From contig NZ_ABLD01000002.1 of assembly GCF_000172415.1 (NCBI RefSeq), positions 1 to 64,000 on the forward strand: 64,000 nt of DNA, in the 5' to 3' direction. The DNA comes from Paraburkholderia graminis C4D1M. GTDB lineage: Bacteria > Pseudomonadota > Gammaproteobacteria > Burkholderiales > Burkholderiaceae. Positions within the stretch are counted from its first letter, which is position 1, and every line of letters begins with the position of its first letter. Under the pieces are notes generated by a model. It was not told where the DNA came from. It saw only the letters and a program-made list of their open reading frames with translations, and ran no database searches. Shown piece after piece: positions 9,283-18,044 of this stretch. Made by a program: the position numbers and the translations under genes.

Positions 9283-10317
9283 TTGAAAGCCCTCGTACTC
9301 GAAGAAGCACGGCAACTCGCGCTGCGCGATATCGACCTGCCGCTCGAAGTCGGTCCGCGCGATGTCAAGATCAAGATTCATACGGTGGGCGTGTGCGGAA
9401 GCGACGTGCATTACTACACGCACGGACGTATCGGTCCGTTCAAGGTCGACGCACCGATGGTCCTCGGCCACGAAGCATCCGGCACGGTGGTCGAAACCGG
9501 CAGCGAGGTGACGCATCTGCATGTCGGCGACCGCGTCTGCATGGAACCGGGCGTTCCGCAATTCGACTCGCCCGCCACCATGCGCGGCCTGTACAACCTC
9601 GACCCCGCCGTGCGCTTCTGGGCCACGCCGCCCATTCATGGCTGCTTGACGCCGTATGTCGTGCATCCTGCCGCTTTCACGTTCCGGCTTCCAGACAATG
9701 TGTCTTTCGCGGAAGGCGCGATTGTCGAGCCGCTCTCGATCGGCCTGCAGGCCGCGAAGAAGGCTTCGATGAAACCGGGCGATGTCGCCGTGGTCATCGG
9801 CGCGGGGACGATCGGCGCGATGACCGCGCTCGCCGCGCTCGCAGGCGGCGCGTCGCGCGTGATTCTCGCCGACGTCATCAAGGAAAAGCTCGCGCTGTTC
9901 GCCGGCAATCCCGCGGTGACGACCGTCGATGCACGCGAGCAGCGGCTCTCCGATGTGGTTCGCGAAGTCACGACGAACTGGGGCGCCGATGTGGTATTCG
10001 AGGCGAGCGGCAACGCGCGCGTCTACGACGACCTGTTCGATCTGCTGTGCCCTGGCGGCTGTGCGGTGCTCGTCGGCATGCCGGTGGACCGCGTGCCGCT
10101 CGATGTCGTCGCGATGCAGGCGAAGGAGGCGCGCCTTGAATCGGTGTTCCGTTACGCGAATGTGTTTCCGCGTGCGCTTGCATTGATCAGCTCGGGCATG
10201 ATCGACGTGAAGCCGTTCATCTCGCGCAAGTTCGCTTTCGCCGACGGCCTGAAGGCATTCGAGGAAGCGGCGGCAGCGCGCCCGCACGATGTGAAGATCC
10301 AGATAGAGATGGACTGA
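9283..10317 (+). CDS. Zinc-type NAD(P) polyol dehydrogenase (xylitol/sorbitol class)
   Basis: 344-aa medium-chain dehydrogenase that oxidises a polyol to a ketose, probably xylitol (or D-arabitol/sorbitol) to D-xylulose, given the xylulokinase in the same operon. Catalytic zinc ligands are Cys38 ([10 protein letters not shown]), His63-Glu64 (LGHEASG) and Glu149 (IVEPLSIG); the Rossmann motif is GAGTIG at 172-177. The four cysteines that normally bind a structural zinc near residues 90-110 are absent and replaced by [18 protein letters not shown]. It starts at TTG 9283 with AGGAG seven bases upstream. Confidence 0.86.
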   Translation: MKALVLEEARQLALRDIDLPLEVGPRDVKIKIHTVGVCGSDVHYYTHGRIGPFKVDAPMVLGHEASGTVVETGSEVTHLHVGDRVCMEPGVPQFDSPATMRGLYNLDPAVRFWATPPIHGCLTPYVVHPAAFTFRLPDNVSFAEGAIVEPLSIGLQAAKKASMKPGDVAVVIGAGTIGAMTALAALAGGASRVILADVIKEKLALFAGNPAVTTVDAREQRLSDVVREVTTNWGADVVFEASGNARVYDDLFDLLCPGGCAVLVGMPVDRVPLDVVAMQAKEARLESVFRYANVFPRALALISSGMIDVKPFISRKFAFADGLKAFEEAAAARPHDVKIQIEMD

Positions 10318-10320
10318 GTC

Positions 10321-11496
10321 ATGGCGAAGATCGTTTGCAAGGGCCTCACCAAGCGTTATGACGGCGGACCGCCGGTGCTGCATCCGCTCGACATGGAAAT
10401 CGACGACGGCGAGTTCGTCGTGCTGCTCGGGCCATCCGGTTGCGGCAAGTCCACGATGCTGCGCATGATCGCGGGTCTCGAAGGCATCAGCGGCGGCGAC
10501 CTGGCGATCGGCGACAAGGTCGTGAACGATCTGCCGGCGCGCGAGCGCAACGTCGCGATGGTGTTCCAGAACTACGCGCTGTATCCGCACATGACGGTGT
10601 ATGAGAACGTCGCGTTCGGCTTGCGGCGGCTGAAGGTGCCGGCGGCGGAGATCGACCGCCGCGTGCGCGAAGTCGCCGCGATGCTGAATCTCGACGCCTT
10701 GCTCGATCGCAAGCCACGCGCGATGTCGGGCGGTCAGCAGCAGCGCGCCGCCATCGCACGGGCCATGATCAAGACGCCTGAAGTGTTTTTATTCGACGAG
10801 CCGCTGTCCAATCTCGACGCGAAACTACGTGCGCAGTTGCGCGGCGACATCAAGCGCTTGCATCAGCGGCTGAAGACCACAACGGTGTATGTGACGCACG
10901 ACCAGCTCGAAGCGATGACGCTCGCCGACCGCGTGATCCTGATGCGAGGCGGACGTATCGAGCAGGCCGGCACACCGTCCGATCTCTACCACTTTCCGCA
11001 TACGCTGTTCGCTGCGGGCTTCATCGGCACACCCGCGATGAACTTCATGTCCGGGACCATTGAACGCACCGGCGACACCTGTTTCGTTCAGGTGCAAGGT
11101 CAGCGCTGGACGCTTGCCGGGCCGCGCTTTGCGAAGTTGCAGTCGGGCCAGGCGGTCAAGCTCGCGATCAGGCCGAACTATCTGAAGGTCGCCTCCGCGG
11201 ACGACGACATCGCGATGCTCAAGCTGCGCGGCAAAGTGGAACTGATCGAACTGCTGGGCGCGGAGGCGCTCGTCACGCTTGAATTCGCCGGCGAACGCCT
11301 CGCCGCTCTTGTGCCGGCAAGTGAATTGCCGGCGCTGGATAGCGTGGTAACGTTCCAGTTCAAACTAGCCGACCTGCACGTTTTCGACGCGCAGACGGAG
11401 CAGAATGTGTCCTTGCCCGTTGCTCACATGAGAGCGACATCGCCGGTTGATCCGCTGCATCGGACCACGGGCGTGCAAGGAGCGGCTGTACATTGA
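10321..11496 (+). CDS. Sugar ABC transporter ATPase (UgpC/MalK type)
   Basis: 391-aa cytoplasmic ATPase. Walker A GPSGCGKST (37-45), Q-loop VFQNYALYPHM (about 81-91), signature MSGGQQQR (135-142), Walker B VFLFDE (155-160), switch His in VTHDQ. The C-terminal TOBE/regulatory domain (about 235-365) marks the MalK/UgpC/SmoK class that energises type I sugar importers. It begins 3 bp after the dehydrogenase stop. The last 30 residues are a loose Thr/Pro/His tail beyond the family core. Confidence 0.92.
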   Translation: MAKIVCKGLTKRYDGGPPVLHPLDMEIDDGEFVVLLGPSGCGKSTMLRMIAGLEGISGGDLAIGDKVVNDLPARERNVAMVFQNYALYPHMTVYENVAFGLRRLKVPAAEIDRRVREVAAMLNLDALLDRKPRAMSGGQQQRAAIARAMIKTPEVFLFDEPLSNLDAKLRAQLRGDIKRLHQRLKTTTVYVTHDQLEAMTLADRVILMRGGRIEQAGTPSDLYHFPHTLFAAGFIGTPAMNFMSGTIERTGDTCFVQVQGQRWTLAGPRFAKLQSGQAVKLAIRPNYLKVASADDDIAMLKLRGKVELIELLGAEALVTLEFAGERLAALVPASELPALDSVVTFQFKLADLHVFDAQTEQNVSLPVAHMRATSPVDPLHRTTGVQGAAVH

Positions 11497-11540
11497 CGCA
11501 ATAAGACGCGGCCCCGAGACAGCCGCCAAGGAGAAGCGCG

Positions 11541-12443
11541 ATGAATCCGGACCTCGAACTGGTGCACACGCGGCGCGACGAGTCGTTCCGCGCCTGGGTG
11601 CATGACTATCCGCACACGGTGGCGAAGTGGCACTTTCATCCGGAGTACGAGATTCACGTCATACGCGCGTCGTCGGGCAAGTTCTTTGTTGGCGACTTTA
11701 TCGGCGACTTTGCGCCAGGCAATCTCGTGATCACCGGGCCGAATCTGCCGCACAACTGGATTAGCGAAATCGGCGAACGCGAAACGGTGCCCTCGCGTGA
11801 CGTGGTGCTGCAATTTTCGCGCGATGCGATCGAACGCATGGCGGCCGCGTTCAATGAATTGCACCCCATTGTCAGTCTCGTCGACGACGCCGCGCGCGGC
11901 ATCCAGTTTCCCGATGCCGTGGGTCTCGCCATCGCGCCGATGATGATGGAGCTTGCCGCGTCGCACGGCTGCCGCCGCGTCGAACTATTGATGTCGATCT
12001 TCGACAGGTTGTCGTCGTGCAACGAGCGCACCCTGCTCGCAGGGCCCGCCTACGACGTCAACGCGCATCGCTACATGCAGTCCACGATCAACCAGGTGCT
12101 GTCGTACATTCAGCAGAATCTTCCGGGCACTTTGCGCGAGGCCGATGTTGCGGAACTCGCCGGCATGAGCGTGAGCACATTCACTCGCTTTTTCCGCCGT
12201 CATACGGGATGTACGTTCGTGCAGTACCTGAACCGTTTGCGCATCAACGAGGCGTGCGAACTGCTGATGTGTTCGACGCTTAGCGTGACGGACATCTGCT
12301 ATCGCGTCGGCTTTAACAACCTGTCGAATTTCAATCGCCAGTTTCTTTCGACGAAGGGGATGCCGCCGTCGAAGTTTCGCGCGCTGCATCAACTGAACGA
12401 ACACGTGAACGAACACATCAACGAACACATGATCGCGGCCTGA
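11541..12443 (+). CDS. AraC-family regulator of the polyol operon
   Basis: 300 aa. N-terminal cupin-like effector domain (WHFHPEYEIHVIRASSGKFFVGDFIGDF, about residues 30-100) and C-terminal AraC double HTH (about 185-285: LREADVAELAGMSVSTFTRFFRRHTGCTF and SVTDICYRVGFNNLSNFNRQF). Being embedded between the ATPase and xylulokinase genes, it probably senses the imported polyol or its product and activates this operon. The C-terminus ends in a three-fold NEH repeat (NEHV-NEHI-NEHM) encoded by a 12-bp tandem repeat. Confidence 0.9.
   Translation: MNPDLELVHTRRDESFRAWVHDYPHTVAKWHFHPEYEIHVIRASSGKFFVGDFIGDFAPGNLVITGPNLPHNWISEIGERETVPSRDVVLQFSRDAIERMAAAFNELHPIVSLVDDAARGIQFPDAVGLAIAPMMMELAASHGCRRVELLMSIFDRLSSCNERTLLAGPAYDVNAHRYMQSTINQVLSYIQQNLPGTLREADVAELAGMSVSTFTRFFRRHTGCTFVQYLNRLRINEACELLMCSTLSVTDICYRVGFNNLSNFNRQFLSTKGMPPSKFRALHQLNEHVNEHINEHMIAA
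12396..12431 (+). repeat. Three 12-bp tandem repeats at the end of the AraC gene
   Basis: Units at 12396-12407, 12408-12419 and 12420-12431 share AACGAACAC and differ only in the last three bases. They are in frame and encode NEHV, NEHI, NEHM. Copy-number change would alter tail length without breaking the gene. Confidence 0.8.
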
Positions 12444-12492
12444 CGTCTTGCCTCGGCAACACACGACGGCCGCCACAACCGGGACGACACTC

Positions 12493-13953
12493 TTGACTTT
12501 CCTTGGAATCGACCTTGGGACATCCGAGGTCAAGGTACTGCTCACCGACGACGAATCGCAAACGCTTGCCACCGGCAGCGCACGGCTTGAAGTCGAAAAA
12601 CTCCATCCTCACTGGTCCGAACAGAGCCCGCAGTCGTGGTGGCATGCCACGCTCGATGCCATCGCGCAGGTGCGTGCGTCGAATCCGGCAGGCTTTGCGG
12701 CGCTGCGCAGCATTGGCTTGTCGGGCCAGATGCATGGCGCGACGCTGCTCGATCGCGCGGGCCAGGTGCTGCGTCCAGCGATTCTCTGGAACGACACGCG
12801 CGCGGCTGCCGAATGCGTGGAACTCGAAGCGCTGGTGCCCGAATCGCGTTCGATCACCGGCAACCTCGCCATGCCGGGCTTTACCGCGCCGAAACTTCTG
12901 TGGCTGTCCAAGTACGAGCCGGCCGTGTTCCGCGCAGCGCACAAGGTGCTGTTGCCGAAAGACTATCTCGCGTGGCGGCTCACGGGAGAATTCGTCTCGG
13001 ACATGTCGGATGCGTCGGGCACGCTATGGCTCGACGTGGCGAAGCGCGACTGGTCGGACAGAATGCTTCACGCCACCGGGCTTTCGCGTGAACACATGCC
13101 GAGGCTCGTCGAGGGCAGCGACGCAGCGGCACAGTTGAACGATACGTTGCGGCGCGAATGGGGCATTGCGAACCCGGTGCTGCTGTGCGGCGGTGCGGGC
13201 GACAACGCGGCGAGTGCGATCGGCATGGGCGTCGCCGAAGCCGGTAGCGCGTTTTTGTCGTTGGGTACATCGGGCGTTCTGTTTGCAGGCACCGACCGCT
13301 TTGCGCCGAATCCCGCGCAGGCGGTACATGCGTTCTGCCATTGCTTGCCGGACCGCTGGCATCAGATGAGCGTGATCTTGTCGGCGGCTTCGAGTCTCTC
13401 ATGGTTGTCCGGCGTGCTGAAGACCGACGTCGCCGAGCTTGCGGCCTCGGCCGAAACCGCCGATGCACGCGGCGCACCGCTGTTTCTGCCGTATCTGAGC
13501 GGCGAGCGCACGCCGCACAACGACGCGAACGCGAAGGGCGTGTTCTGGGGACTCACCGGCGCTCACACGAACGCCGACCTCGCGTACAGCGTGATGGAAG
13601 GCGTGGCCTTCGCGATGGCCGACGGTTATGCGGCGCTACAGGGCGCGGGGACCACGCTGGACACCGCGTCGTTCATCGGCGGCGGCTCGCGTAGCCGCTT
13701 CTGGGCCCAGCTTTGTGCAACCGCGACGGGCGTTGCCATGCGCCGTCACCAGGGCGGCGATGTCGGCGGAGCGTTGGGCGCCGCGCGGCTTGCGCGTCTG
13801 GCCGTGACGAAGGAGAGCGTCGCGCAGGTGTGTACATCGCCGGCGACGATCGAGGTATGCGCGCCTGACGCGGCGCAACGAGGCTTAATCGAAGAGCGGC
13901 TTGCGCGGTATCGCAGGATCTATGCGGCGCTTAAGGACGAGTTCTCCCGATAG
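12493..13953 (+). CDS. xylB: Xylulokinase
   Basis: 486-aa FGGY-family kinase that phosphorylates D-xylulose to xylulose 5-phosphate for the pentose phosphate pathway. Landmarks are FLGIDLGTSEVKVLL (phosphate loop 1), GLSGQMHGATLLD, RPAILWNDTRA, LLPKDYLAWRLTGEFVSDMSDASGT, and the C-terminal ATPase motifs FLPYLSGERTPHND and FIGGGSRSRFWAQ. The TTG at 12493 places the protein start where the family begins. A TTG at 12448 would add 15 residues and cannot be excluded. Last gene of the polyol operon. Confidence 0.9.
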   Translation: MTFLGIDLGTSEVKVLLTDDESQTLATGSARLEVEKLHPHWSEQSPQSWWHATLDAIAQVRASNPAGFAALRSIGLSGQMHGATLLDRAGQVLRPAILWNDTRAAAECVELEALVPESRSITGNLAMPGFTAPKLLWLSKYEPAVFRAAHKVLLPKDYLAWRLTGEFVSDMSDASGTLWLDVAKRDWSDRMLHATGLSREHMPRLVEGSDAAAQLNDTLRREWGIANPVLLCGGAGDNAASAIGMGVAEAGSAFLSLGTSGVLFAGTDRFAPNPAQAVHAFCHCLPDRWHQMSVILSAASSLSWLSGVLKTDVAELAASAETADARGAPLFLPYLSGERTPHNDANAKGVFWGLTGAHTNADLAYSVMEGVAFAMADGYAALQGAGTTLDTASFIGGGSRSRFWAQLCATATGVAMRRHQGGDVGGALGAARLARLAVTKESVAQVCTSPATIEVCAPDAAQRGLIEERLARYRRIYAALKDEFSR

Positions 13954-13992
13954 CGGTTCGTTACGTTCCAAGTCGCTCAGCGTTTCGTCAAC

Positions 13993-14025
13993 GCAGCCGC
14001 GCTTCAATGACCGAGGCGCGGCTGC
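13993..14025. terminator. Hairpin after xylB
   Basis: Perfect 10-bp inverted repeat (GCAGCCGCGC / GCGCGGCTGC) with a 13-nt loop, 39 bp after the xylB stop and before the oppositely oriented small gene. There is no long T-run, so it may act as a bidirectional or Rho-assisted terminator. Confidence 0.5.
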
Positions 14026-14086
14026 GGTATTCCACATGGCAAGGGTTCCTGCCAACACCACACTGTGGCCCCAACGCGGACCACGG

Positions 14087-14263
14087 CTAAAGACTCCTGT
14101 CACCGAACGCCGCGAGAAGCATCGCGGCCTCCTCGCGAAGCTCCGCACACTGCCGCACCGCGTCGTCAGCGGGGTTCGCTCTTCCGATCGCGTCGAAAGC
14201 GGCCATCGCTACGCACAGTTCGTGCAGCAGGTCATCGGTTATGAAGGGGAGTTCGGAATCCAT
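14087..14263 (-). CDS. Small acidic hypothetical protein (58 aa)
   Basis: Open frame of 58 codons (MDSELPFITDDLLHELCVAM at the start, EEAAMLLAAFGDRSL at the end). The composition looks like a real alpha-helical protein: Leu/Ala-rich, acidic, with regular heptad-like hydrophobics and no rare residues. It fills the gap between xylB and the cyclase gene on the opposite strand. The ribosome-binding site is weak (GCGGGC just before the ATG). No family recognised. Confidence 0.45.
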   Translation of the reverse strand: MDSELPFITDDLLHELCVAMAAFDAIGRANPADDAVRQCAELREEAAMLLAAFGDRSL

Positions 14264-14387
14264 GCCCGCATTAACGACATTCCAACGGCCGACTTTAACG
14301 GCTAACTAGCCGGGCGCGTTTTTTCGGCGATATCGGCATTGCATGGGTGTCGCACACCGCTCCGCTAGAATGCGGGGGAACCCACAT

Positions 14388-14546
14388 GTAAAACCGGCGC
14401 TCTCCCCTGCGCGACCCGAGTCAATAGATCGGCTCACCGACCAGGGCAAACCCGGCATCAAGGAAATCGCATCGATGTTCGGCATTCACCGGTCCACTGT
14501 TTTTCGTCTCCCGGGTCAGCGCCAGAGCCCAACAATAACGAGGTGA
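14388..14546 (+). pseudogene. Possible remnant of a recombinase C-terminal HTH
   Basis: In-frame stretch with ALSPARPESIDRLTDQGKPG followed by IKEIASMFGIHRSTVFR. This resembles the C-terminal helix-turn-helix of serine resolvases/invertases (pattern LSP...I..L...G....EIA..FG..RSTV.R). No catalytic domain is found upstream, and the frame ends at the start of the cyclase gene. It may be a decayed recombinase tail or a chance match. Confidence 0.35.
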
Positions 14547-14548
14547 AC

Positions 14549-16047
14549 ATGCTGTCGCTGCGTAACAACAAAAACATCGCTGCATGGCACCTGGGACCGC
14601 GTGCCGTTTTTTATGGCGGCTTCTTCATCGCCATCGTGATGGTGTCGCTATGCGCCGCTTCGCTGTACCAGAGCCGGCAGGACGCGCTCGATCGGGCGCG
14701 CGAGACGTCGCGCAACGTCGCACTGATCGCGGAGCGTGACATCGAGCGCAATTTCGAGTTGTACGGGCTTTCGCTTCAGTCGGTGGTTGACGGACTCGGC
14801 AACCGGGACGTGATGGCCTTGCCGCCCCGTCTGCGAAACCAGATCCTGTTCGACGGCGCCACCGCCGCAAAAAATCTCGGCTCGATGCTCGTGTTCGATG
14901 CGTCGGGCAAGATCATCATCGACGCGGGGAACGACGCGCCGCGCACCGGCAACTTTGCCGACCGCGATTACTTCGTCGTGCAGCGCGACAACCCCAACGC
15001 CGGCCTGTATGTCAGCACACCGTTTCATTCGCGTCTGCGCAATGGTGCGCCCAGCATCGCATTGAGCCGCCGCATATCGAACCCGGACGGTTCGTTCGCC
15101 GGCATCGCGCTGATGGCGATCAACCTCCAATATTTTCACGACCTGTTCGGCGGATTGTCGCTCGGACAGCACGGCGCCATTTCGCTGATCGCCCGCAATG
15201 GCCTGATGATCATGCGGCACCCTTACGATCCGAAGGTGATCGGACGCGACATCAGCAAGGCCAGCACTTTCAGGCAGTTCATGACCGCCGAGGAGGGCAG
15301 CTTTTCCGACACGTCGTCGATAGACGGCGTGCGTCGGCTCTACTACTTCCGCAACTTCCCGCACCTGCCGTTGATCATCATGGTGGCCGAAGCGGAGCCG
15401 GACATCTACGCGGCGTGGCATCGGCGGGCACTCACAATCGGCTCGCTGATGAGCGCATTCGCTGTGGGATTCGTCGCGCTGTCGTTCGTGTTGGGCACAC
15501 AACTGCAGCGTCGGCTGCGCGCTGAATCGGAACTGCAATTGCTCGCGCGAACGGACAGTCTCACCGGTTTGCATAACCGGCGCACGCTTGGGGAGATTCT
15601 CGAACAGGAGTGGCGCCGCGCGAGGCGCACGCATAGCGTGTTCTCGCTGCTCTTTGTGGATATCGACCGCTTCAAGGCCTACAACGACACGTACGGCCAT
15701 CAGGCCGGCGACGATGCGCTGGCCGCGGTCGCGCGCTGCATCGGCGATAACATCCGGCGACCGGCCGACACTGCGGCCCGCTATGGCGGTGAGGAGTTCA
15801 TTGTCGTTCTGCCGGATACGCCGCCGCAAGGGGCGTCCGTTATCGCGGAGAAAATCCGGTCCGCGATCAACGAACTCGCGATCGAGCATGCAGGCAGCGA
15901 ATACGACGCGTGACCGCCAGTATCGGGTCCGCAAGCTGGTCGCCCGACCACGACGCCGATGTGACAACGGTCATCAAGGCCGCCGATGAGGCGCTCTATA
16001 ACGCGAAGGCGACCGGACGTAATCGTGTTGCTAGTTGCTCGGAATAG
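14549..16047 (+). pseudogene. Membrane Cache-GGDEF diguanylate cyclase, frameshifted near its end
   Basis: About 500 codons once corrected. TM helix at about 21-40, a periplasmic dCache sensor (about 45-285, with GNFADRDYFVVQRD and SRRISNPDGSFAGI), TM helix at about 294-315, then a GGDEF domain starting DSLTGLHNRRTL. The active site GGEEF is at 413-417 and an inhibitory I-site RPAD at 404-407, so it should make c-di-GMP with product inhibition. The frame stops at TGA 15911-15913, but the neighbouring frame from 15910 continues with VTASIGSASWSPD and ADEALYNAKATGRNRV to 16047, the expected GGDEF end. One G appears to be missing after GACGCG. The ATG at 14549 has GAGG upstream; a GTG at 14543 is an alternative. 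Confidence 0.82.
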
Positions 16048-16087
16048 GGAGCGGCGCGCGGCTTCTTTGGACGCCATGAAAAAAGAT

Positions 16088-16163
16088 TGGTAGGCCGTGG
16101 CGGATTCGAACCGCCGACCAACGGATTAAAAGTCCGCTGCTCTACCAGCTGAGCTAACGACCC
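16088..16163 (-). tRNA. tRNA-Lys (anticodon TTT)
   Basis: 76 nt including an encoded CCA. Acceptor GGGTCGT pairs with ACGGCCT (two G-U pairs). D-arm GCTC...GAGC, anticodon arm GCGGA-CTTTTAA-TCCGT, and T-arm GGCGG-TTCGAAT-CCGCC all close. The 5' end is at 16163 on the minus strand. Confidence 0.96.
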
Positions 16164-16216
16164 ACTCTCCACACGCCCGTTCGCCGCGAGCGTTTTTCAG
16201 GCCAAGGCGAACAGAC

Positions 16217-16244
16217 AGCCAACAGCCAACAGCCGATAGCCGAT
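16217..16244. repeat. Four 7-bp tandem repeats beside tRNA-Lys
   Basis: Two AGCCAAC units (16217-16230) followed by two AGCCGAT units (16231-16244), in the gap between the last hsp20 gene and the 5' end of the tRNA. No role is evident. Confidence 0.7.
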
Positions 16245-16254
16245 GCCGCCCGCG

Positions 16255-16818
16255 CTAGCCAATCTCGATTGTCCGGCTAGCGGTTCGCGGCCGCTCCTGC
16301 TTCGGCACAGTTAAAGTTAGCACGCCTTTGTCGAATTTGGCCAGTGCGCGGTCCGGATCCGCCTCCTCAGGCATCGGGATCGTGCGCACGAAAGCGCCGT
16401 ATGCACGCTCGAGCCGGTAGCAACCGTCTTCCTCGCTGTGTACGTCCTGCTTTTTCTCGCCGCGCAACACGAGCGCGCCATCCTCGACACTCACGGTCAG
16501 ATCCTCGCGCGCCATGCCTGGCAACTCGGCGGTCACGCGCAAGACCTTGCCTTCGTCGACCACGTCGATGCGCGGCTGGAAACGCGACGAACTGAAGTCG
16601 CCGAACCATCGTTCGAGCGCGCCGCGACCCGCGAACGGATCATGGAAAAACTCCTCGACCGCACGCCACGGATCGCGCGGAAAAAGCCGCGAAATATCGG
16701 GCCACGCGGCACGCCACTGCTCGCTCGCCGGCGTATCCGGCGCACTGTCCGCTTGCTGCTTGCGCGCCGAGCCGCGAAGAAACTTGAAAGGGTTCCACTT
16801 TTTCGGATCGGTGTTCAT
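16255..16818 (-). CDS. Hsp20/alpha-crystallin small heat-shock protein (long form)
   Basis: 187 aa. Pro/Trp-rich N-terminal arm (WNPFKFLRG, WPDISRLFPRDPW, about residues 1-85), then an alpha-crystallin domain (about 85-180) with PRIDVVDEGKVLRVTAELPGM, DGALVLRGEKK and FDKGVLTLTVPK, and an IEIG tail that resembles the IXI anchoring motif. ATP-independent holdase that keeps unfolded proteins soluble for refolding by DnaK/GroEL. AAAGGAGG precedes the ATG. Last of three hsp20 genes reading away from groES. Confidence 0.9.
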   Translation of the reverse strand: MNTDPKKWNPFKFLRGSARKQQADSAPDTPASEQWRAAWPDISRLFPRDPWRAVEEFFHDPFAGRGALERWFGDFSSSRFQPRIDVVDEGKVLRVTAELPGMAREDLTVSVEDGALVLRGEKKQDVHSEEDGCYRLERAYGAFVRTIPMPEEADPDRALAKFDKGVLTLTVPKQERPRTASRTIEIG

Positions 16819-16891
16819 CGCATCCTCCTTTACGTCTGGTACGAGAACCGCATATTCACCATAGCGCCGACGCCATGCCATCGCAAACATC

Positions 16892-16927
16892 GCGGACGTG
16901 GCGGAAGCGGCGGAAGTGGCGGAAGTG
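16892..16927. repeat. Four 9-bp tandem repeats between hsp20 genes
   Basis: GCGGACGTG, GCGGAAGCG, GCGGAAGTG, GCGGAAGTG in direct succession within the 161-bp gap between the second and third hsp20 genes. Non-coding as far as I can tell. Confidence 0.7.
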
Positions 16928-16979
16928 GCGGCATAACGCCGCCACCCGTTTCTCCTGTCGTCGTTGCGAATGCGCCGGG

Positions 16980-17411
16980 TCAGTTCATCCGCACTTCGAT
17001 GCGGCGCGGACGCGCTTCGTCGTGACGCGGAATCGTCAACTTCAACACGCCGTCCTTCAGATTCGCGTCGATCTTCGACGTGTCGAAGTCGGCGCCGAGC
17101 GAAAACGCCCGCGCAAAACGCGGTTCGCGAATTTCCGCGTGCTGCAGACGCAGCCCGGCCGGTGTCGGCACCATCGCCTCGGCCTCGATATACAGATTGC
17201 CATCGTGGACTTTCACACTCAACCGCTCCTTCGTCACACCCGGCAAATCGGCCCACAGTGTAATGCCCTGGCTGTCCTCGGAAACGTCGACGGGCGGCGT
17301 CAGCGTGACGCGGCTTTGCGCGCGCTCGTCGTCGCGGCGCGTCACCGCGGTTTCGCTCGCCGTTTCGCTCGTGGCTTCATCTTTTCTCGCAAGTTCGGTT
17401 GTGTCGCTCAT
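16980..17411 (-). CDS. Hsp20 small heat-shock protein (2)
   Basis: 143 aa. Charged, probably disordered N-terminus (1-35), then the alpha-crystallin domain: PPVDVSEDSQGITLWADLPG, VKVHDGNLYIEAEA and LKDGVLKLTIPRH. AAGGAGG precedes the ATG at 17411. It lies 63 bp after the first hsp20 gene on the same strand. The three paralogues differ greatly in the N-terminal arm, which sets oligomer size and client choice, so they probably work as mixed or specialised holdases. Confidence 0.9.
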   Translation of the reverse strand: MSDTTELARKDEATSETASETAVTRRDDERAQSRVTLTPPVDVSEDSQGITLWADLPGVTKERLSVKVHDGNLYIEAEAMVPTPAGLRLQHAEIREPRFARAFSLGADFDTSKIDANLKDGVLKLTIPRHDEARPRRIEVRMN

Positions 17412-17474
17412 GATTGCCTCCTTACTTCACGATCTTTGTGATTCGTTCTCACGATTCGGTTCTCACCCAAAACA

Positions 17475-17918
17475 TCATTGAACGGTAATGGCGCGCGGCT
17501 TCGACGACTCGCGCTTCGCCACGCTCACGACCAGACAGCCGTCGGCATAACGTGCGCTGGCCTTGTCCGGGTCCGCATGCTGCGGCAATTCGATCGCGCG
17601 CCGGAACCGGCCGGCAAAACGCTCCTGCGCATAAGTGCGCGTGTCGTCGCCGGCGGCTTCCGTCTGCGGGAATTCGCGCTCGCCGCTGATCGTCAGCAGA
17701 CGCTTGTCGATCGATACATCGAGTTTCGCCGGGTCGATGCCCGGCGCGAACGCGACGATCTCGATGGACTCGTCCGTGCTGCCGATATTGATCCCCGGAA
17801 ACGTGCCTGAACCCGCGGCGCGAATGCTCGTGGGAAAGCCGTCGAAGAGACTCGCGACCTGCCGTTGCAGGCGTTCGATATCGCCGGCCAACCCGGCGCT
17901 TGAGAAGAGATCGCTCAT
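17475..17918 (-). CDS. Hsp20 small heat-shock protein (1)
   Basis: 147 aa. N-terminal arm MSDLFSSAGLAGDIERLQRQ, alpha-crystallin domain (about 42-140) with PGINIGSTDESIEIVAFAPG, DKRLLTISGEREF and YADGCLVVSVAKRE. The ATG at 17918 follows AAGGAG; the longer frame to 17981 has no such site. First gene of the hsp20 row, divergent from groES. A sigma-32-like promoter and an RBS-adjacent hairpin lie upstream. Confidence 0.9.
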   Translation of the reverse strand: MSDLFSSAGLAGDIERLQRQVASLFDGFPTSIRAAGSGTFPGINIGSTDESIEIVAFAPGIDPAKLDVSIDKRLLTISGEREFPQTEAAGDDTRTYAQERFAGRFRRAIELPQHADPDKASARYADGCLVVSVAKRESSKPRAITVQ

Positions 17919-17925
17919 GGTGTTG

Positions 17926-17945
17926 CTCCTTCGCCCTGGGGCGAA
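17926..17945 (-). promoter_or_regulatory. RBS-adjacent hairpin of the first hsp20 gene
   Basis: On the transcribed strand TTCGCC-CCAG-GGCGAA (17945 to 17930) forms a 6-bp stem whose 3' arm overlaps the first two bases of the AAGGAG ribosome-binding site (17931-17926). Small heat-shock genes often carry RNA thermometers at this place; whether this stem is thermolabile is not known. Confidence 0.4.
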
Positions 17946-18044
17946 CCGGACCACGCGCTCCAGTTCGCCCGTCAGGGACATTCATCCACTGACAAACAAA
18001 TCGAAACACGCAGCGCGTGCAACGCGACTGCTGAGCCGACAATA

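Noticed and set aside
16088..16244. tRNA-Lys as a genomic-island attachment site
   Set aside because: No integrase, no repeat of the tRNA 3' end within the window, and the neighbouring genes look like core genome.
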